Positions 43,814 through 53,881 of a stretch of DNA of 64,000 bases are shown here, one piece after another. How positions within the stretch are numbered: position 1 is the first letter of the stretch; the number at the start of each line of letters is the position of its first letter. The DNA is from Gemmatimonadota bacterium (GTDB taxonomy: Bacteria; Gemmatimonadota; Gemmatimonadetes; Longimicrobiales; Gaopeijiaceae), in contig JAUIKL010000007.1 of assembly GCA_030430625.1 (NCBI GenBank), positions 1-64,000 of the forward strand. The letters are read 5' to 3'. The translations under genes and the position numbers were made by a program. Below the pieces are notes generated by a model. The model searched no databases. It saw only the letters and a list, made by a program, of their open reading frames with translations, and was not told the DNA's origin.

Positions 43814-45460
43814 TCAGTGGAGGTCGTTGGCCCCCTGATCCATGACGCTTCGCTCCTTGGCCAGTCGAACCATCTCGCGCACGTCCGCCAGAAGCTGCTG
43901 GGCGTCGTAGACGATCCCGTCCTTGATCGTGTAGCGGATCCCACCGACCCGCTCGACCTCTCCCGTCTCGTCGTTCAGGCGAGGCGTTCCGGTTCCGTAC
44001 AGCACCTTGAGGTTCTCGAGCGGATTCTCGGCGACGACGACCATGTCGGCTTTCGCGCCGACCTCGAGAACGCCGAACTGCAGATCGTTCTCCATCCCCT
44101 TCGGCTTGTGGAGCTGAAGTGCGCCATGGTACGTGGCCGCCCGGATGACCTCGAGCGGGTTGAAGCCCGCCTCGCGGAGAAGCTCGAGCTCACGGATGTA
44201 GTCGAAGCCGTACAGCTTGTAGATGAAGCCGGAGTCGGACCCCGTCGTGACGATTCCACCGGCGTTCTTGTAGTCGTTGATGAAGCGCATCCACTTCTGG
44301 AAGAACTGCTGCCAGTGGTACTCGTCCTCGGTCGTCCAATAGAACCAGTAGGAACCGTGGGCCTGCCGACTCGGCTGATAGAAGTCCCACTGGGTCGGTA
44401 GCGTGTACTCGTCGTGCCATTCGGCCTCACGCGCGCGCATGACGTCCCGGCTCGCCTCGTAGATCGTCATCGTGGGGTCGATCCCGTAGTCGAGCTCCAG
44501 GAAGCGATCGATGAGGGCGTTCCACGTCTCCGAGCCCGGCTCGGCGGACTGGTACCAGAGGCGCCCGACCTGGCCGAAGCGGTGCTGCTCGTTCTGGTAG
44601 TTGTAGTCGGCGGGGTAGTCCTGGATCGTCTGGTTTTCGAACAGCGCCTCGAAGAGCCCGTAGTAGTGGGTCATCATGTCGAGCCCGAGTTCGGCCGCGT
44701 CCAGCGCGTTCATCCGCGCCACACCCGTCTGGGACAGATGGGACACGGTCCCGAGCCCGTGCTGGTGAGCCTCGTCGATGAGGGCCTCCATGATGGCCGG
44801 AGCCAATACCGCACCCGCGAGCTTGAGTCCATCGATCTGCGCGCCGCGTACGTTGACGTTGGCGGCCCAACGAACCCATTCGCGGGCGAGCTCGGGCGAA
44901 GTGACGGGGCCGCGGTCCCACCCCTCACCGGGCCGCGCGTAGGTGAACATCCGCGGGGCGACGATCTCGTTGGCCTCGGACAGAGCCTTCTGCTCCAACG
45001 ACCACATCATCGGACCGTGCCCGACCCCTCGGGACGTCGTGATCCCGTGTCCGAGCCAGAGCTTGTGCACGTACTCCGCCTGCGGCGCCTTCCCTCCTCC
45101 GCCCGTGTGGGCATGCATGTCGACGAACCCGGGGAGGATGTACATCCCGGAGACGTCGATCTCGCGAGTGGCCCCGGTCGGGCGACGGTTCTCGTTGATC
45201 GGGGCCATCGGAAAACCGACGGCCTGGATCGACACGATCCGGTCGTCCTCCACCACGATGTCGACCGGTCCGAGTGGTGGGCTTCCGGCGCCGTCGATGT
45301 ATGTCCCACCTCGGAGGATCAATCGCTCGTGTGGGCCGTCACCCTCGTCCGCGGCTCGACGCGTGGTCTCCTCCATCTGGGCCGCAGCGGGGAGCGTGAA
45401 GGCTCCGCTCAAAAGGGTCGCGATCACGAGAGATGTGCCCAATGCGGACGACGGCTTCAT
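43814..45460 (-). CDS. Exported amidohydrolase-family protein
   Basis: A 548-aa protein starting MKPSSALGTSLVIATLLSGAFTLPAAAQ (Sec signal, AxA cleavage). The ATG at 45460 has GGAGG four bases upstream; the track start lies 40 codons earlier without a ribosome site. It carries the amidohydrolase metal motif GFVDMHAHTGGG and later GTVSHLSQTG and TTGSDSGF. Exported amidohydrolases of this type are common in Gemmatimonadota and Bacteroidota and probably act as cyclic amidases or dipeptidases on imported or external compounds. Confidence 0.85.
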   Translation of the reverse strand: MKPSSALGTSLVIATLLSGAFTLPAAAQMEETTRRAADEGDGPHERLILRGGTYIDGAGSPPLGPVDIVVEDDRIVSIQAVGFPMAPINENRRPTGATREIDVSGMYILPGFVDMHAHTGGGGKAPQAEYVHKLWLGHGITTSRGVGHGPMMWSLEQKALSEANEIVAPRMFTYARPGEGWDRGPVTSPELAREWVRWAANVNVRGAQIDGLKLAGAVLAPAIMEALIDEAHQHGLGTVSHLSQTGVARMNALDAAELGLDMMTHYYGLFEALFENQTIQDYPADYNYQNEQHRFGQVGRLWYQSAEPGSETWNALIDRFLELDYGIDPTMTIYEASRDVMRAREAEWHDEYTLPTQWDFYQPSRQAHGSYWFYWTTEDEYHWQQFFQKWMRFINDYKNAGGIVTTGSDSGFIYKLYGFDYIRELELLREAGFNPLEVIRAATYHGALQLHKPKGMENDLQFGVLEVGAKADMVVVAENPLENLKVLYGTGTPRLNDETGEVERVGGIRYTIKDGIVYDAQQLLADVREMVRLAKERSVMDQGANDLH

Positions 45461-45578
45461 GGGACCTCCGATCGATGTGCTTTCCGGGTCGTCGAGAACG
45501 AGCGCGGGGGAATGTACGTGCCGGGAGGTCATCTGCCAGCCGCGAGGCTCGTTCCACGGGCCGATTCGAGCGCCTGCC

Positions 45579-47675
45579 ATGAGGCCGTGGAGGCCGATTG
45601 CCTATTATGTTCGGCCCCCACCCTTCGACCCGGGCAGCCCTTTGTCCACCCCGCCGCCACAGATCATTCGCGAGGTCGAAGACCTGCGTCGTGAACTCCG
45701 CTACCACGCGCGGCTGTACTATCACGAGGGTCGCCCGGAGATCGGAGACGCCGAGTACGACGTCCTGTATCGGCGCCTTCAGGAACTGGAGCGGGACCAT
45801 CCCGAGCTTCTGACCCCGGACTCTCCGACGCAGCGAGTCGGCGCTCCGCCACAGGAGAAGTTCGAGACCGTCGAACACGTGGCTCCGCTGTTGTCCCTCG
45901 ACTCGTCGGAGAGCCCCGACGAGATCGTGCGTTTCGACACGCGGGTTCGAAAGGCGCTGGGCGCGGGTGTGGAACCGGTCTACATCCTCGAGCCCAAACT
46001 CGACGGAGCCTCCATCGAGCTCGTGTACGAGGAGGGGCTCCTCGTCCGAGCGGTGACGCGGGGCAACGGGGCGGCGGGTGAACTCGTCACCGAAAACATT
46101 CGGACGATCCCGACCGTGCCCCTGAGGTTGCGAACCGACGACATCGCGGCGCCGACCCTCCTGTCGCTGCGGGGTGAGGTGATGATGTACGTCTCGGACT
46201 TCGCCGACTTCAACGCCCGCCTCGTGGCGTCCGGATCGGAGCCGTACGCATCCCCCCGCAACTCTGCCGCCGGCTCCATTCGTCAGCTCGACTCGAGTGT
46301 GACTGCGTCCCGACGTCTCGACCTCCTCGTCTACGACGTGCTCCACGTCGAAGGCGTCGACTTCGCGCGCGATCAGGACGGTGTCGAGGCGATCCGGTCC
46401 TGGGGGTTCCGCGTTCCCGAGCGGATCGAAACCGCACGGTCCGCCGAAGAGATCATCGCGTACCACGCCCGATTCGACGCCGATCGCGACGACCTCGACT
46501 ACGAGATCGACGGGGTGGTCGTGAAGCTCGACGACCTCGCGGCTCGACGCGCCATGGGAGCGACCTCCCATCACCCCCGCTGGGCGATCGCCTTCAAGTT
46601 CGCGCCGAGGCAGGAGGTGACCGTGATCGAGAAGATCGACATTCAGGTCGGTCGGACGGGTGTTCTGACCCCTGTGGCGTGGTTGAGACCGGTCGTCGTA
46701 GGTGGTGTCACGGTCTCACGGGCCTCCCTGCACAACCGTGAGGAGCTGGCCCGGAAGGACCTGCGCGAAGGTGACACCGTGCGCATCCAGCGTGCGGGGG
46801 ATGTGATCCCGCAGGTCGTCGAGGTCGTGGAGCACGGTGAGGACCGCTCGGCACCCTTCGCGATGCCGTCCGAGTGTCCGGTGTGCGGCACGGTGGTCGT
46901 CGAGGACGGACCTCGGACCGTCTGCCCGAACCGTTTCGGATGTTCGGCCCAGTTGAAGGGTCGGATCATCCACTTCGGCTCACGCGCCGCTCTCGACATC
47001 GAAGGTCTCGGGGAGGAGACGGCCAATCTCCTGGTCGAACAGAAGCTGGTGACGGGGCTCGCCGATCTCTTCAGCGTCCGGCCCGAACAGCTCGTCCGCT
47101 TCGAGGGGTTCGGAGAGAAGTCCGCGAACGCCCTCGTAGCCGCGATCGCGTCCAAGCGGACTCCAGACCTCCAGCGCTTTCTGATCGCGCTCGGAATCCC
47201 GGAGGTCGGCGTGACGGTGGCGCGGACCCTGGCCGAGCACTTCGGGACCTTCGAGGCCATTCGCACTGCCGGCACCGAGGCGCTGGTGGCCATCGACGGG
47301 ATCGGGCCGCGTATGAGCGAGGCCATCACCGGCTTCTTCCAGGACGAACGCAACGCGGCTGCGGTCGGTGCGCTTCTGGCTCAGGGCGTCGAGCCGCAGG
47401 CCGTCGAAGTCCGCGGCGAAGCCCTTCCCGAACTCGGCACCGTGGTCTTCACCGGCGCGATCCCCGTCCCGCGCGTCGTCGCCGAGACCGCGTGGCGGTC
47501 CGTCGGGGGCAAGACGTCGGGGTCGGTCTCGAAGAAGACGGCCTTCGTCGTGGCCGGCGATGCCGCCGGATCCAAGCTCGAAAAGGCCGAGAAGCTCGGT
47601 GTCGAGGTCCTGGACTTCGACCAGTTCCGGCAACGGCTCGCCGAACACGGTGGCACCATCGACGGGGAAGGGTGA
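45579..47675 (+). CDS. ligA: NAD-dependent DNA ligase LigA
   Basis: A 698-aa ligase. The adenylation lysine is in EPKLDGASIEL (KxDG). The OB fold, four-Cys zinc finger (CPVCGTVV..CPNRFGCSAQ), tandem HhH and C-terminal BRCT (ELGTVVFTGAIP) are in order. It seals nicks using NAD+. I give the ATG at 45579. A TTG at 45642 would match the family N-terminus better (STPPPQIIREVEDLRREL), as the first 21 residues look non-conserved. It is followed by polX with a TGATG overlap. Confidence 0.95.
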   Translation: MRPWRPIAYYVRPPPFDPGSPLSTPPPQIIREVEDLRRELRYHARLYYHEGRPEIGDAEYDVLYRRLQELERDHPELLTPDSPTQRVGAPPQEKFETVEHVAPLLSLDSSESPDEIVRFDTRVRKALGAGVEPVYILEPKLDGASIELVYEEGLLVRAVTRGNGAAGELVTENIRTIPTVPLRLRTDDIAAPTLLSLRGEVMMYVSDFADFNARLVASGSEPYASPRNSAAGSIRQLDSSVTASRRLDLLVYDVLHVEGVDFARDQDGVEAIRSWGFRVPERIETARSAEEIIAYHARFDADRDDLDYEIDGVVVKLDDLAARRAMGATSHHPRWAIAFKFAPRQEVTVIEKIDIQVGRTGVLTPVAWLRPVVVGGVTVSRASLHNREELARKDLREGDTVRIQRAGDVIPQVVEVVEHGEDRSAPFAMPSECPVCGTVVVEDGPRTVCPNRFGCSAQLKGRIIHFGSRAALDIEGLGEETANLLVEQKLVTGLADLFSVRPEQLVRFEGFGEKSANALVAAIASKRTPDLQRFLIALGIPEVGVTVARTLAEHFGTFEAIRTAGTEALVAIDGIGPRMSEAITGFFQDERNAAAVGALLAQGVEPQAVEVRGEALPELGTVVFTGAIPVPRVVAETAWRSVGGKTSGSVSKKTAFVVAGDAAGSKLEKAEKLGVEVLDFDQFRQRLAEHGGTIDGEG

Positions 47676-49435
47676 TGGAGAATCTCGACGTTTCTCGGAC
47701 GCTGACGACGCTCGCCGATCTGCTTGAGATCCAGGGCGCCAGCCCGTTTCGCATCCGAGCGTATCGGAACGCCGTGAACACGATCGACTCTCTGAGCCGA
47801 CCCCTGTCCGACATGGTCTCGGCAGGAGAAGACCTGACCGAACTCTCCGGCGTCGGAAAGAGTGTGGCCAAGCACATCACCGAACTCCTCACCACGGGAC
47901 GGATCACCCGTCTCGACGAAGTGTCGGCCGAGGTGCCCGTCACGCTGGTCGAACTCGTTCGCCTAGGCGGAGTCGGGCCGAAGAAGGCGAAGAAGCTGTT
48001 CGACGAACTCGACGTCCGGACGATCGACGACCTCGAGGAGCGGATCGAGAGTGGCGCCGTCGAGGGGCTCGACGGGTTCGGGCTCAAGAGCGTCGAGAAG
48101 ATCAAACGAAGCATCGAGGACCACCGCAAACACACCGGCCGCTTCCAGATCCACGAGGTGGAGAAGCTGATTGCCAGTGTGCTCGAGCACGTCGAGGCTG
48201 CGCCGGGCGTCGACGAGGTTCGGGTGGCGGGTAGTCTGCGCAGGCGCCGGGAGACGATCGGCGATGTCGACATTCTGGCCCGATGCGAGGGGGACGGGAG
48301 CGCGGTCGTCGATCATTTCGTGGCCTTCGACGGCGCCGCGCGGGTGGAGGGTGCCGGTCCCACCAAGGGCACGATCGTGCTTCACTCCGGGCTGCAGGTC
48401 GACCTCAGGGTCATCCCCGCGCGCTCGTACGGTGCGGCGCTCCAGTACTTCACCGGATCCAAGGCGCACAATGTCGCGGTGCGTACCCGGGCGGTCCGCG
48501 AGGGCCTTCGGGTCAACGAGTGGGGCGTGTTCCGCATACCGGAGGGAGCCGACCCGCAGGAGCTGGACAAGGAGGATGGGGAGCGTCTCGCGGGTTCCTC
48601 GGAGGAGGAGGTCTATGCCGCTCTGGGCCTGTCGTGGGTGCCTCCGGTCCTGCGGGAGAACCGGGGTGAAGTCGAGGCGGCCCTCGCGGACGAGCTGCCG
48701 GACCTCGTGACCCTCGACGACATCCGGGGTGACCTCCAGATGCACTCCACGTGGAGCGACGGAAAGGTCTCACTCGAGGAGATGACGCTCGCGTGCCGCG
48801 ACCTCGGCTACGAGTACATCGCTGTGACCGACCACAGTCAGGCGATGGCCATGGTGCAGGGCCTGACGCCCGAGCGAGCCCGGGAGCAGTGGGTCGAGGT
48901 GGACGAGGTACGGGAGCGGGTGGAGGGGATCCGCCTCTACCGGAGTGCCGAGATCGACATCATGAAGGACGGGTCGCTGGATCTGCCCGACGAGATTCTC
49001 GAGGAGCTCGATGTGGTGGTGATCTCCGTCCACTCCTTCATGGATCTGGATCGGAAGGCCCAGACCGAGCGGGTCATCAAGGCGATGATGAATCCGACCG
49101 TCGACATCCTCGCCCATCCGACCGGACGGAGGATCAACCGGCGGGAGCCGTTCCCCATGGACGTGGAGGCGGTGCTCGAGGCCGCGGCGGAACTCCAGGT
49201 GGCGGTCGAGCTGAACGCGAATCCGAACCGACTCGACTTGAACGACGTGCACGTGCACCGCGCCAAGGAGCTGGGGGTCCCGGTCGTCATCAGCACCGAC
49301 GCGCACTCGCCGCGGGGGTTGAAGGACATGCGCTTCGGTGTCGATCAAGCACGCCGCGGCTGGCTGACCCGGGACGACGTCCTGAACACGAAGAGCGCCG
49401 ACGACTTCGAACGCTGGTTGAGTCGTCGTGCCTGA
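47675..49435 (+). CDS. polX: DNA polymerase X family protein with PHP domain
   Basis: A 586-aa PolX. N-terminal HhH helices (TELSGVGKSVAKHITELL; RLGGVGPKKAKKLFDEL), the pol X nucleotidyltransferase motif AGSLRRRRETIGDVDIL with its metal-binding Asp pair, and a C-terminal PHP domain (GDLQMHSTWSDGKVSLEEM, VTDHSQAMAMVQGL) giving 3'-5' exonuclease and AP-endonuclease activity in known homologues. It acts in base excision repair. The ATG overlaps the ligA stop, so the ligase and polymerase are translationally coupled. Confidence 0.95.
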   Translation: MENLDVSRTLTTLADLLEIQGASPFRIRAYRNAVNTIDSLSRPLSDMVSAGEDLTELSGVGKSVAKHITELLTTGRITRLDEVSAEVPVTLVELVRLGGVGPKKAKKLFDELDVRTIDDLEERIESGAVEGLDGFGLKSVEKIKRSIEDHRKHTGRFQIHEVEKLIASVLEHVEAAPGVDEVRVAGSLRRRRETIGDVDILARCEGDGSAVVDHFVAFDGAARVEGAGPTKGTIVLHSGLQVDLRVIPARSYGAALQYFTGSKAHNVAVRTRAVREGLRVNEWGVFRIPEGADPQELDKEDGERLAGSSEEEVYAALGLSWVPPVLRENRGEVEAALADELPDLVTLDDIRGDLQMHSTWSDGKVSLEEMTLACRDLGYEYIAVTDHSQAMAMVQGLTPERAREQWVEVDEVRERVEGIRLYRSAEIDIMKDGSLDLPDEILEELDVVVISVHSFMDLDRKAQTERVIKAMMNPTVDILAHPTGRRINRREPFPMDVEAVLEAAAELQVAVELNANPNRLDLNDVHVHRAKELGVPVVISTDAHSPRGLKDMRFGVDQARRGWLTRDDVLNTKSADDFERWLSRRA

Positions 49436-50387
49436 CCTTTTCCTCGACGTCGTTCTCCTCGCTCTCGGGGTGGGAGTCCTCTACTTCGGTGCGGAGTGGC
49501 TCGTGCGCGGCTCCGCGCGGCTGGCGGCCTCGCTCGGCGTCTCGCCGATCGTCGTCGGTCTGACCGTCGTCTCGTTCGGCACCTCGGCGCCGGAGTTGGT
49601 GGTGTGCGCGGTGGCCGCTCTGGGGGGAAACCCGGGCCTGGCGGTCGGCAACGTCCTCGGGTCGAATCTGGCCAACATCGGCCTCATCCTGGGCCTCACC
49701 GCCATCGTGCAGCCACTCAAGGTTCACGCCCGCGTCGTCTGGCGTGAGATGCCGCTGATGCTGCTCGTCACCGCCGCCCTCTACCCCCTCCTGTGGGACG
49801 CTCGGCTCAGCCGCGGAGATGGAGTCCTTCTCCTCCTGGCCCTGGCCGGATACCTGGCCTTCGTCTTTCGGACGGTCGACGAGGAGTCGACCGAGGTCGT
49901 CGACGAGTACGAGGACTACATGAAGTCCTCCACCGATGGTGCGCTGATTCATCCGCCCGACGTCTTCTGGATCCTCCTCGGCTCGGGCTGTCTCGTGCTG
50001 GGGGGCTACTGCATCGTCGAGGGAGCAGTTCAGGTCGCGTCTTCACTAGGCCTCTCACAGGTCGTCATCGGACTCACCGTCGTCGCGATCGGGACCTCGC
50101 TCCCCGAGTTGGCGACGGCGCTCGTGGCCGCTGCGCGAAAGGAGGCCGACATCGCCGTAGGGAACGTGATCGGCTCGAACATCTTCAACGTGGCGGCCAT
50201 CCTCGGGACGACGTCGGTCCTGGAGCCCATCGCGGTTCCGTCGGGCATCCTTGCCCGTGAACTCCCGGTCGTGCTCATCCTCTCGGTGCTCGTCTTTCCA
50301 CTCCTGCGCACCGGCTGGTGCATTCAGCGCTGGGAGGGTGCGGTTCTGCTCGTGGCGTACCTGGGAGCGGGCGTCTACCTCCTCTGA
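49428..50387 (+). CDS. Calcium/sodium antiporter (YrbG-type CaCA family)
   Basis: A 319-aa membrane protein from GTG, overlapping polX by 8 bases. The two inverted alpha repeats are plain: VGLTVVSFGTSAPELVV with GNVLGSNLANIGLILG, and IGLTVVAIGTSLPELATAL with GNVIGSNIFNVAAILG. About ten membrane helices flank an acidic central loop (VDEESTEVVDEYEDY). It exchanges Na+ for Ca2+ (or K+/Ca2+). Its place after polX may only reflect operon packing. Confidence 0.92.
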   Translation: MPDLFLDVVLLALGVGVLYFGAEWLVRGSARLAASLGVSPIVVGLTVVSFGTSAPELVVCAVAALGGNPGLAVGNVLGSNLANIGLILGLTAIVQPLKVHARVVWREMPLMLLVTAALYPLLWDARLSRGDGVLLLLALAGYLAFVFRTVDEESTEVVDEYEDYMKSSTDGALIHPPDVFWILLGSGCLVLGGYCIVEGAVQVASSLGLSQVVIGLTVVAIGTSLPELATALVAAARKEADIAVGNVIGSNIFNVAAILGTTSVLEPIAVPSGILARELPVVLILSVLVFPLLRTGWCIQRWEGAVLLVAYLGAGVYLL

Positions 50388-50438
50388 CCGGTCGTCCGAT
50401 GCGTTGCGCACACGGACCAGGTGCGGACATGATCCGAC

Positions 50439-51584
50439 ATGGGTGAGCACGCGAATCAGGTCTCTGCCGCGATCGATCGTTGGGAGGAACGCGGCCTGAT
50501 CGGATCGGACCTCGCGGAGACGTTGAGGTCCGAAGTGGCCGAGCACGCCGAGCGCACGACACGGCGTCTGTCCCAGTACGTGCTGGCGTCGACCGGCGGC
50601 GTCCTCCTGCTCTTTGCCGGGATCGTCTTCCTCCGCTGGGCGTGGCCGCACCTGGGTGTCGAGGGCCAGAGCGCGATCCTCGCGGCGACGGGCGTGGCTG
50701 TCGTTCTCGGGGGCATGCGCCTCGAGTCCGAGAGGCGTTGGCGGCCAGCCTCGTACCTGATGCAGACTGCGGGGATCGGTCTTCTTCTGGCTGCCTTCGT
50801 CCACTCCGAGGCCGTATGGCCCGACGGGTCGATTGCGGGCTTCGTGGTCGGCATCGTGTCCCTCGTGACACCGATCGTTCTCACGGCGTCGTCCATGCGC
50901 AGAAACGTGGTGATGCCCGCCGTCCACTTCGTGGCCGGCTTCGCCTTCCTCGCGGTTTTCCTCGACCGGACGACCGAGCTGACCGGAGACGAGATCGTCT
51001 GGTGCCTGGACGCGGTGATGGTGGCCGCGATGATCGCGCTGGTGTACATGCTCCGGACGGACCCCGACCTCGAACGCCGGCCGTGGGCGCTCAACGCGTT
51101 CGTGCTGGCCATGGGGGCGGGTTTCGTACTCGTCGGCCTGACCGCGGTCGGCCCGCTCTCGATGTCCGACGATGCGTTCGTCCCTCTGGACGTGTGGCTG
51201 TGGCTCTCCGCGGGGCTGACGTTGTGGGGTGTGCATCGAGCACCGCCGGGGCTGCGACGGGGGTGGTTCCAGTCCCTCCTGGCCTGGGAGGTGCTGGGTT
51301 GGGCGCTGCTGGGGTGCCTCACCGTCGGTGTAACGTTCGACGCCGGGCCTTGGCTGGCCCTCCTGCTCGTCGGAGGTGTCGGCGTGTTGTCCTTCCTCCA
51401 CGCCGACCGCCACGGCTTCGGTGCGTTGATGACGGCGGCGTCCGTAGCGTTCATCACGCCGGTGTGGTGGTGGTCGGTCGATACCGCCGGTGCGCTGGGA
51501 GGTGTCTTCGCCCTCGCGGCGACCGCCGCCCTCCTCTTCTGGGCCTCGGGTCGTCGGGACCGGATCGATTCGAGCGCGGGGTAG
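50439..51584 (+). CDS. DUF2157 membrane protein
   Basis: A 381-aa protein. The N-terminal soluble helix ISAAIDRWEERGLIGSDLAETLRSE and the following membrane helices (VLASTGGVLLLFAGIVFLRWAW; AILAATGVAVVLGG) match DUF2157. About 10 helices in total. Function unknown. It starts 51 bases after the antiporter. Confidence 0.8.
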   Translation: MGEHANQVSAAIDRWEERGLIGSDLAETLRSEVAEHAERTTRRLSQYVLASTGGVLLLFAGIVFLRWAWPHLGVEGQSAILAATGVAVVLGGMRLESERRWRPASYLMQTAGIGLLLAAFVHSEAVWPDGSIAGFVVGIVSLVTPIVLTASSMRRNVVMPAVHFVAGFAFLAVFLDRTTELTGDEIVWCLDAVMVAAMIALVYMLRTDPDLERRPWALNAFVLAMGAGFVLVGLTAVGPLSMSDDAFVPLDVWLWLSAGLTLWGVHRAPPGLRRGWFQSLLAWEVLGWALLGCLTVGVTFDAGPWLALLLVGGVGVLSFLHADRHGFGALMTAASVAFITPVWWWSVDTAGALGGVFALAATAALLFWASGRRDRIDSSAG

Positions 51585-51656
51585 GTCGGCCAGCCTCCCG
51601 CCGCCGGTGCGGCCCCGGTAGCTTAGCTCGGTCCTCGCACTCTTGGAGAAACTCTC

Positions 51657-52556
51657 ATGTTGTCGATCGATCTGACCGGTAAACGCGCGTTCGTAGCTGG
51701 CGTCGCGGACGACCGTGGATACGGCTGGGCGATCGTCCGAGCCCTGGCGGGCGCGGGCGCTTCCGTCTGCGTCGGTACCTGGCCTCCGACCATGAGGATC
51801 TTCACGAAGAGCCTGGAGCGCGGGAAGCTGGACATGTCGCTCCCCGGTGGGGGCGAGATCGAGTTCGAGCAGATCTACCCGTTGGACGCCGTCTACGATC
51901 TGGACGAGCACGTCCCCGAGGAGGTAGCCGAGGACAAGCGGTACGCCGGGCTCACCGGATATTCGATTCAGGGCGTAGCGGACAAGATGCGTGCGGACTT
52001 CGGTACTCCGTGCCTCGATATCGTCGTGCACTCCCTCGCGAACGGCCCCGAGGTTCAAAACCTCCTCGTCGAGACCAGTCGGCACGGGTATCTGGCCGCG
52101 CTGTCGGCGAGCGCCTACTCGCTCGTGTCGATGGTTCAGCGTTTCGGTCCGCTGATGCGCCGCGACGGGGCGTTCGTATCCCTGTCCTACCTGGCGGCCG
52201 AACGTGTCATCCCCGGCTACGGCGGTGGGATGAGTTCCGCGAAGGCGGCTCTCGAGAGCGACACCCGGACGCTGGCCTTCGAGGCGGGCCGGCGTTGGGG
52301 CGTACGGGTCAATACGATCAGCGCGGGGCCGCTGGCCAGCCGGGCGGCCAAGGCGATCGGTACCATCGATCGGATGGTCGACTACTACGCGGACAACGCT
52401 CCACTCGCATCGGCCAACAGCCCGGACGAGGTCGGCTGGGCGGCCGCGTTCCTCTGCTCGCCGCTCGGGTCGGGGATTTCGGGGGAGACGCTTCACGTCG
52501 ACAAGGGGTACCACGCGATGGGCATGCAGGCGGACACGCAGCTCGGCACCGACTGA
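51657..52556 (+). CDS. fabI: Enoyl-ACP reductase FabI, plant/chlamydia type
   Basis: A 299-aa short-chain-type reductase. The NADH-binding start is [26 protein letters not shown], and the active-site block is [28 protein letters not shown]. An extra segment near residues 85-105 ([19 protein letters not shown]) is shared with plant and Chlamydia FabI, not with the short E. coli form. It reduces trans-2-enoyl-ACP in the last step of each fatty-acid elongation cycle. It precedes a class III aminotransferase by 2 bases. Confidence 0.93.
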   Translation: MLSIDLTGKRAFVAGVADDRGYGWAIVRALAGAGASVCVGTWPPTMRIFTKSLERGKLDMSLPGGGEIEFEQIYPLDAVYDLDEHVPEEVAEDKRYAGLTGYSIQGVADKMRADFGTPCLDIVVHSLANGPEVQNLLVETSRHGYLAALSASAYSLVSMVQRFGPLMRRDGAFVSLSYLAAERVIPGYGGGMSSAKAALESDTRTLAFEAGRRWGVRVNTISAGPLASRAAKAIGTIDRMVDYYADNAPLASANSPDEVGWAAAFLCSPLGSGISGETLHVDKGYHAMGMQADTQLGTD

Positions 52557-52558
52557 TC

Positions 52559-53881
52559 GTGCAGGAGCCGTTCGGTCGCCAGCGGCCGAAGCTCGTCACG
52601 GAGCCGCCCGGACCGGAGAGCCGCCGGGCGGCGGAGCGGTTGGCTCGAGTGGAGTCGCGCAACGTCACGTACCTGGCCGACGACTGGCCCGTGTTCTGGG
52701 AAAAGGCCGTCGGTTCGAACGTGCGCGATGTGGACGGCAACGTGTTCCTCGACCTGACTTCCGCATTCGGCGTCGCCTTTCTGGGGCACCGTCCTCCGGC
52801 GCTGGACGAGGCGCTCGCCGAAGAGCCTCTCATCCATGGCATGGGTGACGTGCACCCTCCCCGTCGGAAGGTGGACCTCCTCGAGCGCATCTCCGAGATC
52901 GCCCCGTTCGAGAACGCCAAAACGCTGCTGGCCAATACGGGCTCGGAGGCCGTGGAGGGCGCGTTGAAGACCACCGGTCTGGCCTCGGGTCGGCCGGGTA
53001 TCGTCGCGTTTCAGGGGGGGTATCACGGACTCACGCTCGGGTCGCTCGCCGTGACCGAGCGCGCCCACTTTCGAGGCCCGTTCGTCGATCGGGCGTACGA
53101 CGGAGTCACCTTTCTCCCCTTCCCGGATCGGGATCCGTCGGCTGTCCTCGAACGGCTCGAGTCGGTGTTGCGAGAGGGCGCCCCGAACGGAGACCCGATC
53201 GGAACCGTACTCGTGGAGCCGGTACAGGCGCGGGGCGGTGTACGACGGGCGCCAGACGGGGTCATGGCGGAGCTGTCGTCTCTGGCACGAAAGGCAGGCG
53301 CCCTCGTGATCGCGGACGAGATCTACACGGGACTCGGTCGATGTGGCGCCTGGTTCGCGTCGTCTCTCGTCGGCCTCAGGCCCGACGTCGTCTGTATCGG
53401 GAAAACCCTCGGGGCGGGCCTCCCGATCTCGGCGTGTGTGGCATCCGGCGAGATCATGGACGCGTGGCCGCCGAGCGAGGGTGAAGCCGTCCACACCAGC
53501 ACGTTTCTGGGGCACCCGCTCGCGTGTGGCGCCGCCGTTCGGGCGCTCGACGTCATCGAACGGGAGGGGCTGGCCGACCGGTCGGCCGAGATCGGTGCGT
53601 CACTCCTGGGCGCCTTACGCGCGGGGCTGCGGGACCAGCCCCACGTCCGGGAGGTCCGGGGCCTCGGGCTGCTGATCGGCATCGACCTGAGCGGGTCCAC
53701 AGGGGTGGGAGACGGAATGGGCGTCCTCGCGGCGGAGGCGCTGTTGGCTCGGGGTGTGATCGCCCTACCCGCTGGAGACCGGGGCGAAGTATTGGAACTC
53801 TCACCCCCGGTGACGATTACGACGAATCAGATCGACTTTGCCCTCGAAGCGATCATCGGAGTCGTCCAGGAGCTCGCGTGA
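52559..53881 (+). CDS. Class III aminotransferase
   Basis: A 440-aa PLP enzyme from GTG at 52559; the 623-codon track ORF reads fabI in another frame. It shows NTGSEAVEGALKTTGL, VIADEIYTGLGRCG and the lysine loop CIGKTLGAGLPISACVA. This is the ornithine/acetylornithine/4-aminobutyrate aminotransferase fold; substrate not set. It starts 2 bases after the fabI stop and overlaps the next gene (GTGA). Confidence 0.88.
   Translation: MQEPFGRQRPKLVTEPPGPESRRAAERLARVESRNVTYLADDWPVFWEKAVGSNVRDVDGNVFLDLTSAFGVAFLGHRPPALDEALAEEPLIHGMGDVHPPRRKVDLLERISEIAPFENAKTLLANTGSEAVEGALKTTGLASGRPGIVAFQGGYHGLTLGSLAVTERAHFRGPFVDRAYDGVTFLPFPDRDPSAVLERLESVLREGAPNGDPIGTVLVEPVQARGGVRRAPDGVMAELSSLARKAGALVIADEIYTGLGRCGAWFASSLVGLRPDVVCIGKTLGAGLPISACVASGEIMDAWPPSEGEAVHTSTFLGHPLACGAAVRALDVIEREGLADRSAEIGASLLGALRAGLRDQPHVREVRGLGLLIGIDLSGSTGVGDGMGVLAAEALLARGVIALPAGDRGEVLELSPPVTITTNQIDFALEAIIGVVQELA

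Noticed and set aside
50055-52514. 819-codon minus-strand ORF
   Set aside because: Antisense to the antiporter, DUF2157 and fabI genes; composition Arg/His/Asp-rich without domain signal.
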